A DNA stretch of 64,000 nt, taken from contig NZ_JBBDYL010000059.1 of NCBI RefSeq assembly GCF_040901545.1, positions 1-64,000 on the forward strand, read 5' to 3'. Source of the DNA: Sulfuricaulis sp040901545 (GTDB lineage Bacteria > Pseudomonadota > Gammaproteobacteria > Acidiferrobacterales > Sulfurifustaceae). Shown in pieces: positions 44,818-54,528 of this stretch. The notes under the pieces are model-generated. The model was not told the DNA's origin. It searched no databases and was given only the letters and a program-made list of their open reading frames with translations. Made by a program: the position numbers and the translations under genes. The first letter of the stretch is position 1. The number at the start of each line of letters is the position of its first letter.

Positions 44818-45897
44818 TTATTTCGCTTTAGCGGCGGCCGGAGATTTCTGCCACATATCGAAAATCATCACGCTGGCGATCTTCTTGGCCCATTGTGCGA
44901 ATTGCGGCAGCGAAAATAATTTTTCGCCGACGGCGCGTTGCATGTCAGAGACCAGCATGACGCCCATCTCACGGCTTGGGAGACGGCCGGCGTAATCCAG
45001 AATATTGCCGAACACCTTGGCTTCGTCGGCAGTGCCCTTGGCGCGGACGGCGCGCCCGACCAGCGCGGTGGCCACGGCGTACTGCAAATCGGTTTCTGCC
45101 GGAACGGTCGCCGACGTGCCGTTGATAATCGCTTCGATGTCCGGAAGATTTTCAATATTGTCGATGAAGGCCTTCAGCTCCACCCCTCCCGCGGGCCCCA
45201 CGCAGGCCTCAATCGCTCCCAGCAGCAATTCCGGTCGGTCGCCGAATTTGGCCAGCGCGCGATGCGCGAATTCCCACGAACGTGGCGATGGAAACGCCAC
45301 GGGGTTGTGTGCCGGATCGAAATCGAACAGCAGCTCCGGACGAAAACGAAGAAAGGCGATGACGCGCTCGTCGATCCGGTTGGCATACGCCCAGGCAACC
45401 CAGTCATCGAGGTGCGTCTCGACCGCGAAATGGGAAAAGCGGTTGGCCAGCGGGGCGGGCATGCTGTACGTGACACCGCGGTCACCTTGACGGTTGCCGG
45501 CGGCGAAGACCGCCCAGCCTTTCGGAACTTCATAGGCGCCGAGACGGCGATCGAGGATGAGTTGATACGCGGCCGCGGAAACGGTTGGCGCCGCGGAGGT
45601 GATTTCGTCGAAAAACAAAATACCCTCGGCACCGTGGCGCTCGGTATTCGGCAACATCGCCGGGACCGCCCATTCCACGACATCACCCACGCGGAACGGG
45701 ATGCCACGCAAATCGGTTGGTTCCATTTGCGACAGACGGATGTCGATTACCGGAACGTCATATTTCCTGGCCACTTGCGCCACCATTTGCGACTTGCCCA
45801 CTCCGGGCGGGCCCCACAACATGACCGGCGTGTGGTAACCCTCGCGGGCGCTCAGGAATTCACGTTCGAGTACGGCGAGGATCAAGGCTGGGCGCAT
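44818..45897 (-). CDS. MoxR-family AAA+ ATPase
   Basis: A 359-residue AAA+ protein. Walker A 'MLWGPPGVGKSQMVAQVA', Walker B 'GILFFDEITSA' and sensor 'VFAAGNRQGD' are clear. MoxR ATPases act as chaperones with VWA partners, here the gene at 43089-44312. The start 45897 has CGGAG about eight bases upstream; the longer frame to 45972 does not fit the family. Confidence 0.92.
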   Translation of the reverse strand: MRPALILAVLEREFLSAREGYHTPVMLWGPPGVGKSQMVAQVARKYDVPVIDIRLSQMEPTDLRGIPFRVGDVVEWAVPAMLPNTERHGAEGILFFDEITSAAPTVSAAAYQLILDRRLGAYEVPKGWAVFAAGNRQGDRGVTYSMPAPLANRFSHFAVETHLDDWVAWAYANRIDERVIAFLRFRPELLFDFDPAHNPVAFPSPRSWEFAHRALAKFGDRPELLLGAIEACVGPAGGVELKAFIDNIENLPDIEAIINGTSATVPAETDLQYAVATALVGRAVRAKGTADEAKVFGNILDYAGRLPSREMGVMLVSDMQRAVGEKLFSLPQFAQWAKKIASVMIFDMWQKSPAAAKAK

Positions 45898-46048
45898 GCA
45901 ATCTCCGGTAGATGGGCGGATGAATGACGAATTCGCCAAGTATAAATTCACCGCCGCCGAGCGTCCATGCAAATGCGCGCCAGACGGGAATATTCCGGAT
46001 AGGGCGCGTGGATTTTCCGGAAACCGTTTCCGCCGCCGTGTGCCGGCG

Positions 46049-47956
46049 TCAGATCTCGATCTGCGTGCCGACCTCGATGACGCGGTTGGCGGGGAGGTTG
46101 AAGTACTCCACGGGGCTGCCAGCGTTGCGCGCCAGGGTGGCGAACAGGCGCTCGCGCCACAGCGCCATGCCTTCGTAGCGGATGCTCGGGATCACGGTCT
46201 CGCGACTCAGGAAGAACGAGGTCTGGAGCGGCTGGAATTCCATGTCCTGCTCGCGGCACAGTTCGAGCGCCTGCATGATGTCCGGCTTGTCCTTGAAGCC
46301 GAAGTGAACGGTGATCTGAAAGCAGTTGTTCCCCAGGTTCACGATGTGCACGCGCTCCTTAAGCGGCATCCATGGGACGTCCTTGATGATGACCGTCAGG
46401 AAGACCACGCGCTCGTGCAGCACCTTGTTGTGCGCCAGATTGTGCAGCAGCGAGTGCGGGACGCTGCCCGGCGTCGAGGTCATGAATACCGCCGTGCCGG
46501 CCACCCGCGCCGGCGGGTTGCGCATCAGGGAATCCAGGAACGCCTCCAGCGGCACCGAGGATTGCCGCAGGCGCGAAAGCAGGATCTCGCGCCCGCGCCG
46601 CCAGGTGACCATGAGCACGAAGATCGCCGACCCGACTATCGCCGGGAACCAGCCGCCGTCGAAAACCTTCAGCAGGCTGGCGGAAAAGAACGCCACGTCC
46701 ACGATGACGAAGAAACCGGTGCTGACGGCCGCCACGATCACGGGAAAACCCCAGCCGTAACGGATCACGAAGAAAGTAAGGATGGTGTCGATCAGCATCG
46801 TGCCCACCACCGCCACGCCGTACGCCGAGGCGAGGTTGGAGGAGGAGCCGAAGCCGATCACCGCGGCGATCACCGCGGCGAGCAGGATCCAGTTCACGCT
46901 CGGAATGTAGACCTGCCCGATCTGCCTCACCGAGGTGTGCTGGATGTTCATGCGCGGCAGGAAGCCGAGCTGGACCGCCTGCTTAGTGACCGAATAGGCG
47001 CCCGAGATGACCGCCTGCGAGGCGATCACGGTGGCGGCGGTGGCGAGCGCGACCATCGGGTACAGCGCCCAGGCGGGGTAAGCATGGTAGAACGGGTTTG
47101 CAATCGCTCCAGGGTTGGCGATCAACAGCGCCCCCTGGCCGAAGTAATTCAGCACCAGCGCCGGCAGCACCAGGCCGAACCAGGCGAGACGGATCGCGCG
47201 CTTGCCGAAGTGTCCCATGTCGGCGTAGAGCGCCTCCGCGCCGGTGAACGCGAGCAGCACCGCGCCCAGCACCACGAACGAGGCGAAGCTGTGGCCAGTG
47301 ACGAAGCCAAGCGCGTGCGCGGGGTTCAGCGCCCACAACACTGCCGGGTTCCGGGCGATGTTGTACACGCCCACGGCGCCGAGAGAGAGAAACCACAAGG
47401 CGCAGATCGGCCCGAACAGGGCGCCGACCACCGCGGTGCCATGGCGCTGGAAAGCGAACAACGTCACCAGCACGATGACCGCGATCGGAATCACATAAGG
47501 CTTGAACGTCGCGGTGCCGACCTCGAGTCCTTCGACGGCGGACAGCACCGAGATCGCCGGCGTCAGCACGGCATCGCCGTAGAACAGCGCCGCGCCGATC
47601 ACCCCAAGGAGCAGGATAATCGCGTGCAAGCGTGACGGGTTCCTTACGGCCGAGGAAGCCAGCGCCAGCAGCGCCATGATGCCGCCCTCGCCATTGTTGT
47701 CCGCGCGCAGGATGAGCGTCACGTACTTGAGCGAGACCACGATCATCAGCGCCCAGAAGATCGTCGAGAGCCCGCCGAGGACGTTCGCCACATTGAGGGG
47801 GATTCCGTGTTCGGGACTGAAGGTCTCCTTGACGGCATAGAGCGGGCTGGTGCCGATGTCGCCGAAGACGACGCCGAGGGCCAGCAGGGTGAGCGCGGCA
47901 GTCGAGGAATTTTGTGCGGGGACGTCGTTATCCAATTTGTTATTCCCGGAAAGCAC
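46049..47956 (-). CDS. kup: Potassium uptake protein Kup
   Basis: A 635-residue KUP/HAK K+-H+ symporter with 12 transmembrane segments and a C-terminal cytosolic domain. The signature 'LGVVFGDIGTSPLYAVKETF' and 'GGIMALLALA' are present. The start is a GTG at 47956; a TTG eight codons in is possible. It diverges from an APC-type permease that may also import potassium. Confidence 0.94.
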   Translation of the reverse strand: MLSGNNKLDNDVPAQNSSTAALTLLALGVVFGDIGTSPLYAVKETFSPEHGIPLNVANVLGGLSTIFWALMIVVSLKYVTLILRADNNGEGGIMALLALASSAVRNPSRLHAIILLLGVIGAALFYGDAVLTPAISVLSAVEGLEVGTATFKPYVIPIAVIVLVTLFAFQRHGTAVVGALFGPICALWFLSLGAVGVYNIARNPAVLWALNPAHALGFVTGHSFASFVVLGAVLLAFTGAEALYADMGHFGKRAIRLAWFGLVLPALVLNYFGQGALLIANPGAIANPFYHAYPAWALYPMVALATAATVIASQAVISGAYSVTKQAVQLGFLPRMNIQHTSVRQIGQVYIPSVNWILLAAVIAAVIGFGSSSNLASAYGVAVVGTMLIDTILTFFVIRYGWGFPVIVAAVSTGFFVIVDVAFFSASLLKVFDGGWFPAIVGSAIFVLMVTWRRGREILLSRLRQSSVPLEAFLDSLMRNPPARVAGTAVFMTSTPGSVPHSLLHNLAHNKVLHERVVFLTVIIKDVPWMPLKERVHIVNLGNNCFQITVHFGFKDKPDIMQALELCREQDMEFQPLQTSFFLSRETVIPSIRYEGMALWRERLFATLARNAGSPVEYFNLPANRVIEVGTQIEI

Positions 47957-48527
47957 GAATGCGCGCGCATGTTACTCTCGTGTTACAGGATTGCAAGCCG
48001 ATCAAATCATTGCAGGCACGGCACGGCGATCCCGCGGGTGCATATCGTCAAATCAAACGGTTGCATGGCGTAATCATGCAAGCAATTGCGACCGTCCGGT
48101 GCGCTGGCGAGTCCTGGCGCGTTTCCCGCTGGCGTGTTTCTTGCCGGCACCCCGGTGTTCCGCGAGGAGAATTGGCTCACGCGCCGGCCTCACAATCGCA
48201 CGGCATTGTCCATTCAGCGCCGGTTGCATCCTCGCGGCATGCCTCTCGTGATCATGCCGATGCAGTTGGATGTCCGATGATATGCTTTGTATGTCGATTG
48301 AGAATGAGAAGATTTGCCGGGTGCGAAATCACTCCGATTGATATACTCTGCAAAAATCACCATGAGAAATAACCTTACTCGTTGTCGTCGGGCTTCAATT
48401 CATGAATTCATTCCCATTCCGGACAAGCCGTTCGCACGTTTACATTCATTACAGCGGAACCTTGCCTCAGCTTTCGGGAAATTCATGACGGAAATCCCCG
48501 CGGTTGATTTTGCCGGCGTGTCGTCCC
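47957..48527. other. Long intergenic region with a permease remnant
   Basis: About 570 bp between divergent kup and the APC permease. It contains the decayed 3' end of a second APC permease (48110-48280) and then an AT-richer stretch probably holding the permease promoter. No intact gene is supported. Confidence 0.6.
48110..48280 (+). pseudogene. 3' fragment of an APC permease gene (partial duplicate)
   Basis: Reading frame ending at 48280 encodes 'GVFLAGTPVFREENWLTRRP', 'ALSIQRRLHPRGMPLVIMPM' and 'QLDVR', collinear with the last 45 residues of the permease at 48528-50567 ('SVFFAGTLVFREENWLTRLL'). DNA identity is high at both ends and lower in the middle. Only the 3' end remains, so this is the scar of a former tandem copy. 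Confidence 0.82.
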
Positions 48528-50567
48528 ATGCCTAAATCCGTCAAGCAGCGGAATATTACCGCGAACCTCGGTTCACGGACGCCTTTAAGGGACCTGCGGG
48601 ACCGTTTGCGTCATCTGTTTTTCGGTCCGGCGCGCGATCCGATGGCGCCGGACACTTATCAACACATAACCATGATCGCCTTTCTGGCGTGGGTCGGGCT
48701 CGGCGCGAACGGGTTGTCGTCCTCGGCATACGGTCCCGAACTCGCTTACCGGGCGCTGGGTGAACATACCGAACTCGCCTTGTTTATCGCGATTGCCACC
48801 GCGATGACCGTGTTCGTCATCGCCTTGTCCTACAACCAGGTAATTGAAATCTTTCCCAGCGGGGGTGGCGGCTACAAGGTGGCCACGCGCCTGCTCGGAA
48901 AACGCGCCGGGTTGATCTCAGGAAGCGCCCTGGTGGTGGATTACGTTTTGACTATCGCCATCTCCATTGCCGCGGGCGCCGACGCGCTATTCAGTTTCCT
49001 GCCGGTGTCGTGGATAAGTTATAAGCCACAGGCCGCGACATTGGCGCTGCTGGCGCTGATGGTTCTGAATCTGCGCGGTGTCAAGGAATCGATCAAGGTA
49101 TTGCTGCCGCTCTTCGTGGGTTTTGTGGTCACGCATGCATTCCTGATTATTTATGGCGTGGCACGGCATTCTGGAAATATAGGTGGCTTGTTCCCGGAAA
49201 GTATCGCCGGCGCGCAGTCGCTCACCGGTGAGATGGGGATTTTCTTTGTGATTGCGCTGTTTGTGCGCTCCTATGCCATGGGCGGCGGAACCTACACCGG
49301 CATCGAGGCGGTGTCGAACAGCGTCAACATGCTGAAAGAGCCGCGCGTGCGAACCGGCAAGTGGACCATGTTTTATCTGGCAGTATCGTTGTCCTTCACC
49401 GCCGCCGGCATCATCCTGCTCTATTTGTTGTGGCGCGTGCAGCCGGTCGAGGGGCAGACGCTGAATGCGGTGGCCTTCGGGGCCATCCTGGCCGACTGGC
49501 CGTCCTGGGGCGGTTTGAAGCCGGGCGAGACGTTGCTGGTGCTGACGCTGGTGTTCGAAGCCGGGCTGCTTTTTGTCGCCGCTAATGCCGGATTTCTCGG
49601 TGGTCCCACGACGCTCGCCAGCATGGCCGTCGATCATTGGGTTCCGCATCGCTTCGCGCAACTTTCCGACCGGCTGGTAACCAAGAACGGCATCCTGCTC
49701 ATGGGCGGGGCGGCGTTCGCGGTGCTGCTGTGGAGCGGCGGCCGTGTCGACCTGTTGATCGTCCTCTACACCATCAATGTGTTCCTGACTTTCTCGCTGA
49801 CCTTGCTCGGCCTGTGCGTCTACTGGTGGAAAAACCGGAATTCGCTGAACGGCTGGTTGCCGCGGCTGGGGCTGACGCTGTGGGGGCTCGTCGCCACATC
49901 CGGGATACTGATTGTGGTAATGGTGGTGAAATTCTACGAAGGCGGATGGATTGCGGCGCTCATAACAGGGTCGCTGATAGCCGTGTGTGAACTGGTACGC
50001 AATCACTATAGCAAGGTCCGCATGCGCCTGATCGTGCTCGATAAAATCCTGACGCAGATTCCGGGAACCGAAGCGAAAAAATCCCCACCCGCAATCCGTG
50101 AAGGCGAACCCGCGGCGGTTTTTTTCGTTTCCAGCTACCGGGGGGTCGGCATCCACACGCTGCTTAATTCCCTGCGCCTGTTCCCGGGGCGTTTCAAGAA
50201 TTTCGTGTTCTTGAGCGTGGGAGAAGTGGACACCACACGCATGCGGGGCGATCAGACCCTGACGGATCTCAAGCACCATGTGGACGAACAGTTGCAGAAA
50301 TATGTCGAATTTTGTCATGTCCACGATATGGCCGCCGCGGGCTATTCCGGTTACGGTACCGATCCGGTGGAAGCGGCCGTGAAGCTGGCGGATGAAGTGC
50401 TGGAGCGCTTTCCCGGCAGCGTGTTTTTTGCCGGCACCCTGGTGTTCCGCGAGGAGAATTGGCTCACGCGCCTGCTGCACAACTATACGGCGCTGGCGAT
50501 TCAGCGGCAGCTGCATATCAAGGGGATGCCCCTCGTGATCATGCCGATGCAGGTGGATAATGAATAA
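48528..50567 (+). CDS. APC-family permease, possible potassium importer
   Basis: A 679-residue protein: 12 transmembrane segments ('ANGLSSSAYGPELAYRALGE', 'YNQVIEIFPSGGGGYKVATR') and a roughly 190-residue cytosolic C-terminal domain. The architecture resembles the KimA group of K+ importers, and kup diverges from it, so potassium or another cation is plausible but unproven. The start 48528 (MPKSVKQ) is preferred to 48504. Confidence 0.85.
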   Translation: MPKSVKQRNITANLGSRTPLRDLRDRLRHLFFGPARDPMAPDTYQHITMIAFLAWVGLGANGLSSSAYGPELAYRALGEHTELALFIAIATAMTVFVIALSYNQVIEIFPSGGGGYKVATRLLGKRAGLISGSALVVDYVLTIAISIAAGADALFSFLPVSWISYKPQAATLALLALMVLNLRGVKESIKVLLPLFVGFVVTHAFLIIYGVARHSGNIGGLFPESIAGAQSLTGEMGIFFVIALFVRSYAMGGGTYTGIEAVSNSVNMLKEPRVRTGKWTMFYLAVSLSFTAAGIILLYLLWRVQPVEGQTLNAVAFGAILADWPSWGGLKPGETLLVLTLVFEAGLLFVAANAGFLGGPTTLASMAVDHWVPHRFAQLSDRLVTKNGILLMGGAAFAVLLWSGGRVDLLIVLYTINVFLTFSLTLLGLCVYWWKNRNSLNGWLPRLGLTLWGLVATSGILIVVMVVKFYEGGWIAALITGSLIAVCELVRNHYSKVRMRLIVLDKILTQIPGTEAKKSPPAIREGEPAAVFFVSSYRGVGIHTLLNSLRLFPGRFKNFVFLSVGEVDTTRMRGDQTLTDLKHHVDEQLQKYVEFCHVHDMAAAGYSGYGTDPVEAAVKLADEVLERFPGSVFFAGTLVFREENWLTRLLHNYTALAIQRQLHIKGMPLVIMPMQVDNE

Positions 50568-50626
50568 TTATTTTTTGCGGCTCGACGGGACCGAACCCGC
50601 TCGCCGGAAATCCTTGACCGGAATGA

Positions 50627-52432
50627 TCAGCTGCTGACGGCCTGCAGTTGCTCCTTTTCCTCCTCCTGCAATTGCAGCGCCCACATATGGGCGTAGGCGC
50701 CGTTGCGCGCCAGCAGGTCGGCATGCGACCCGCGCTCGATTATCCGTCCGTGATCCAACACCAGAATCTGGTCGGCGTCCATGACGGTGGAAAGCCGGTG
50801 CGCGATGACCAGCGTCGTGTGGTCGGTGGCTATTTCCAGCAGTTCGGCCTGAATGGCCTTTTCGGTACGCGAATCGAGGGCCGAGGTCGCTTCGTCGAAT
50901 ACCAGTATCGGCGGATTTTTCAGCAGCGTGCGTGCGATGGCCACGCGCTGCTTTTCCCCTCCGGAGAGCTTGAGTCCCCGCTCGCCCACCAAGGTGTCGT
51001 ATCGGTCCGGCAGCGATTCGACGAACTGGTCGATGTGTGCCGCCCGCGCGGCCTCGATAATCTCGTCGCGGGTTGCCTCCGGCCGACCGTAGGCAATGTT
51101 GTAATATATGCTGTCGTTGAATAGCACCGTGTCTTGCGGCACGATACCGATGGCCCGGCGCAGGCTTTTCTGTGTCACGGCGCGGATGTCCTGGCCGTCG
51201 ATCAAAATCCGGCCGGATGTGACATCGTAGAATCGGAACAGCAATCGCGACAAGGTGGATTTGCCCGCGCCGCTGGCGCCAACCACGGCTACTTTGTGTC
51301 CCGCCGGAATGTCGAAACTCACGTCTTGCAGGATCTGGCGCCGGCTTTCGTAGCTGAAGCTGACGTGATCGAAGCGTATGGCCCCATTGCTCACCTTCAA
51401 TTCCGTCGCCTCGGGACTGTCGCTGATTTCGGTATGCCGCTCCAGCAATCCGAACATGCGTTCCATGTCAGCCAGGGAATGGCGGATTTCACGGTAAACG
51501 AATCCGAGAAAATGCAACGGCATGTAGAGCTGTATGAGAAAGGCGTTGACCAGCACCAGATCACCGATGGTCATGTTCCCCCTTACCACGCCTTGCCCCG
51601 CCATCAACATGAGGATTGTGACGCCCGCGGCGATGACCGCACCTTGTCCGGTATTCAGCCACGAAAGCGAGGTCTGATTACGGACCGCCGCCTGTTCCCA
51701 GGATTGGAGCGTGTCATCGTAACGCCGCGCCTCGAAACCTTCGTTGTTGAAGTATTTAACGGTTTCGTAATTGAGCAGGCTGTCGATGGCGCGCGTGTTG
51801 GCCTTGGAATCCATCTCGTTCATGTTACGGCGGAATATCATGCGCCATTCGGTGACGATTAGCGTGAAAACGATGTACACCACGAGTGTCGCGAGCGTCA
51901 CGATGCAAAACCATGGGTCGTATTTGAGCAGCAGGATGATGGTGACAAATCCGATTTCAAGCAGGGTGGGCAGGATGTTGAACAGCATAAAATTGAGCAG
52001 GAAGCGGATGCCGGCGGTACCACGCTCGATGTCGCGCGACATACCGCCCGTCTGCCGTTCGAGGTGAAAGCGCAGAGAAAGATTGTGCAAATGCTCGAAA
52101 ACATTCAGTGCGACGCGCCGGATCGAACGCTGGGTCACCTTTGCGAAGACCAGATCGCGCAGTTCGCCGAATGTCGAGTTGGCCAGTCGCAGCGCGCCGT
52201 AGGCGAGCAGCAGATAAACCGGCAAAGCCAGCATGGCCTTGGTGGTATCGAGCGCGTCGACGATTTCCTTCAGTACCAGCGGAACGGAGACGTTCGCCAC
52301 CTTCGCCAGGGCAAGAAAGATCAGTGCCAGAACAACGCGCCCACGAAATTCCCACAGGTAGGGCAATAGCGATTTTATGGTTTTCCAATCGTTCCGACGG
52401 GCGGGGGGATTTCCGTAGTGTCGCAATCGCAT
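50627..52432 (-). CDS. Atm1-type ABC exporter (membrane and ATPase domains)
   Basis: A 601-residue half-transporter: six transmembrane segments (residues about 20-310), then the ATPase with Walker A 'VAVVGASGAGKSTLSRLLFR', signature 'LKLSGGEKQRVAIARTLLKN' and Walker B 'PPILVFDEATSALD'. 'NYETVKYFNNEGFEARRYDD' is typical of the Atm1/HMT1 subfamily, which exports glutathione-linked or metal-related compounds. The start 52432 (MRLRHYG) is chosen; codons further upstream lie in a poorly conserved leader. Confidence 0.92.
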   Translation of the reverse strand: MRLRHYGNPPARRNDWKTIKSLLPYLWEFRGRVVLALIFLALAKVANVSVPLVLKEIVDALDTTKAMLALPVYLLLAYGALRLANSTFGELRDLVFAKVTQRSIRRVALNVFEHLHNLSLRFHLERQTGGMSRDIERGTAGIRFLLNFMLFNILPTLLEIGFVTIILLLKYDPWFCIVTLATLVVYIVFTLIVTEWRMIFRRNMNEMDSKANTRAIDSLLNYETVKYFNNEGFEARRYDDTLQSWEQAAVRNQTSLSWLNTGQGAVIAAGVTILMLMAGQGVVRGNMTIGDLVLVNAFLIQLYMPLHFLGFVYREIRHSLADMERMFGLLERHTEISDSPEATELKVSNGAIRFDHVSFSYESRRQILQDVSFDIPAGHKVAVVGASGAGKSTLSRLLFRFYDVTSGRILIDGQDIRAVTQKSLRRAIGIVPQDTVLFNDSIYYNIAYGRPEATRDEIIEAARAAHIDQFVESLPDRYDTLVGERGLKLSGGEKQRVAIARTLLKNPPILVFDEATSALDSRTEKAIQAELLEIATDHTTLVIAHRLSTVMDADQILVLDHGRIIERGSHADLLARNGAYAHMWALQLQEEEKEQLQAVSS

Positions 52433-52647
52433 TGTAATGGTGGTGTTGCAGGAACAGTCGTGAATGAATTCTACATGATCTGTGTGTGCATCCTCTAATA
52501 TCTGCCGGAAAACACGGTGGTGGGGGACCAATCGCCCTGATTCGTGGATGGGTTCTTACCGCTAATCCAAGCGGAAAGCAGGTTGTGTTACCCTGTCGGC
52601 GAGGAGTCTGGAACATGGTCATGAGGTCCGATCCCCGCAGGAAAGAC

Positions 52648-53679
52648 ATGAAATACAAGGGACGCCTGGTGTTGTTCTGCACCGGGATCCTGCTTTGCCT
52701 GTCAACCGTATCGGTTCCGGCGGCGGAAAAAGCGGCGCTTCGCGGAGTAGGCCAGTTCGAAGTTCCTGGATGGTTCAAGCGTTCCTTCCTGGAACTGAAT
52801 CAGGATGTCATCGAAGCGGCCCGGGAGGGAAAGCGGCTGATGGTTTATTTCGGCCAGGACGGCTGCCCGTACTGCGCGGCACTATTCAACAATAATTTCA
52901 GTCAGCCGCATATTCTCGAGTATACCCGCCGCCATTTTGACGCTGTTGAAATCAATATCTGGGGGAGCCGGGAAGTAATCGATTTTTCCGGCACCGTCCT
53001 CCCCGAGAAGGAATTCGCCATCAAGCAACGTGTTCGGTTTACGCCCACGCTCCTGTTTTTCAATGAAAAAAGCGAGGTGGTTTTGCGACTCAATGGTTAT
53101 TATCCACCACACCAGTTTCTGGCCGCGTTACAGTTCGTGGCGGAAAAACAGGAAACGAAAATGTCTTTTCGCGAGTATCTCGCGAAGCACGCACCACTTC
53201 CCTCAAGAGGCGTTCTGAACCGGAAAACTTTTTTCGCCAAACCGCCGTATGACCTGGACAAGAAATCGCCGGGGAAACCGGTCGCGGTATTGTTTGAGCA
53301 AAAAGATTGCGCCGGCTGCGATCAACTGCACGATGAAATATTGGTTCTTCCGGAAACGTTAAAACAGCTGAAACACTATGACGTGATACAACTCGATCGC
53401 TGGAGCGCCACGCCAGTCACCACACCCGGGGGGAAGCGGACCACCGCCCGTCAATGGGCGGCAGATCTCAGTATCGCTTATGTACCCACGATCGTTTTAT
53501 TCGATGACGGAGAAGAAGCGATTCGAATCGAGGCGCTCAACAAAAGTTTTCATGTCCAGTCGGTGCTGGATTATGTCGCCTCCGGCGCCTACAGAAACCA
53601 GCCCCAATTGCAGCGCTTTATCCAGCAGCGCGCGGATCATTTGCGCTCACAGGGTGTAGAGGTGGATATCTGGAAATAG
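52648..53679 (+). CDS. Exported double-thioredoxin-fold protein (SoxW-like)
   Basis: A 343-residue protein with a signal peptide ('LVLFCTGILLCLSTVSVPAA') and two thioredoxin-fold domains: the first has 'YFGQDGCPYCAALFNNNFSQ' (CPYC), the second 'FEQKDCAGCDQLHDEI' (CAGC). Each carries a cis-Pro-like segment ('FTPTLLFF', 'YVPTIVLF'). It is probably a periplasmic thiol-disulfide protein. The start 52648 has AGGAAAG upstream. It converges on the DUF2063/MNIO pair. Confidence 0.87.
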   Translation: MKYKGRLVLFCTGILLCLSTVSVPAAEKAALRGVGQFEVPGWFKRSFLELNQDVIEAAREGKRLMVYFGQDGCPYCAALFNNNFSQPHILEYTRRHFDAVEINIWGSREVIDFSGTVLPEKEFAIKQRVRFTPTLLFFNEKSEVVLRLNGYYPPHQFLAALQFVAEKQETKMSFREYLAKHAPLPSRGVLNRKTFFAKPPYDLDKKSPGKPVAVLFEQKDCAGCDQLHDEILVLPETLKQLKHYDVIQLDRWSATPVTTPGGKRTTARQWAADLSIAYVPTIVLFDDGEEAIRIEALNKSFHVQSVLDYVASGAYRNQPQLQRFIQQRADHLRSQGVEVDIWK

Positions 53680-53739
53680 GGGTAAACTTTGCCGGTATCG
53701 GGTATTTCACCCGCGACTGGCGGAATTTGCTTTGGTCCG

Positions 53740-54528
53740 CTACTTGTTATCCCACTGAATGGCGCTGATCAACCCGTCGCCCACCCAGTGTTTGAGATAA
53801 CCCGCGGCATGCTGCGCGACATTTTGCGCATCAATCCATTCGCACAGGCCTTCGCACAGGTCCGCAAATGAATTTCCGGATCGGGCCGAATCCAAGGCCC
53901 ACGCCTCATCCACGGTCAGCGAGCGGAAGTAGGTTTTTAGTTCCTGTCGCCAGACAAGCCAGGTGATCGGCCATTCTTCCGGCTCGGGTTTTTCAGGAAC
54001 CTGCTCCGCCTTGATGGCTTTCCAGATCAGGGGAGCATTCCAGCGCAATTCCACGAGGCGCACGCTGGCGTGCAACTGAAATCGCATATCGGGCCAGGCA
54101 TCCGGCGGTATCGCCGCGACCTCATCAAGCGGCATGACCGGGCTGTCCGGCGCGTCGGATGCCTCGGATATCGCCCATTCCAGCGCCGCCATTTCGCTCA
54201 CATAGGGCTTATCCCGGAATACATCGGCTGTCGATAGAAATTCGGGCAGACGATGACCGAAATAGCGAATGGAAAAATGCCGGGAAGGATGGGCTTCGAT
54301 ATAGGCGAGGCCCAGACTTCTGAATGCTTCGTCACCGATCCAGATGTGTAGCACGGGAAAATTGCTATCGAGCGCTTCGAGCAATCTCAAACGGTAAGCA
54401 TCGTAATAGATGGCGAGACGCTGTCGCGCACTGACCTTCGCGGTGCCGGTGATGCGTTGCAGCATGGCATCGCCGCCGCGCAAGAGATACGACTGAAAAA
54501 CCGATTGCAGGTTTCGCAGTGGATTCAT
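53740..54528 (-). CDS. DUF2063 partner protein (BufC/HvfC-like)
   Basis: A 262-residue protein with the DUF2063 N-terminal pattern ('LQSVFQSYLLRGGDAMLQRI', 'RLAIYYDAYRLRLLEALDSN', 'FPVLHIWIGDEAF'). It is the standard partner of DUF692 MNIO enzymes and probably presents the precursor peptide. It overlaps the MNIO gene by 4 bp (ATGA). Confidence 0.9.
   Translation of the reverse strand: MNPLRNLQSVFQSYLLRGGDAMLQRITGTAKVSARQRLAIYYDAYRLRLLEALDSNFPVLHIWIGDEAFRSLGLAYIEAHPSRHFSIRYFGHRLPEFLSTADVFRDKPYVSEMAALEWAISEASDAPDSPVMPLDEVAAIPPDAWPDMRFQLHASVRLVELRWNAPLIWKAIKAEQVPEKPEPEEWPITWLVWRQELKTYFRSLTVDEAWALDSARSGNSFADLCEGLCEWIDAQNVAQHAAGYLKHWVGDGLISAIQWDNK

Noticed and set aside
45896..47635. 579-codon plus-strand open frame opposite kup
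   Set aside because: Antisense to a clear Kup transporter, low-complexity His/Arg/Gln composition, no motif.
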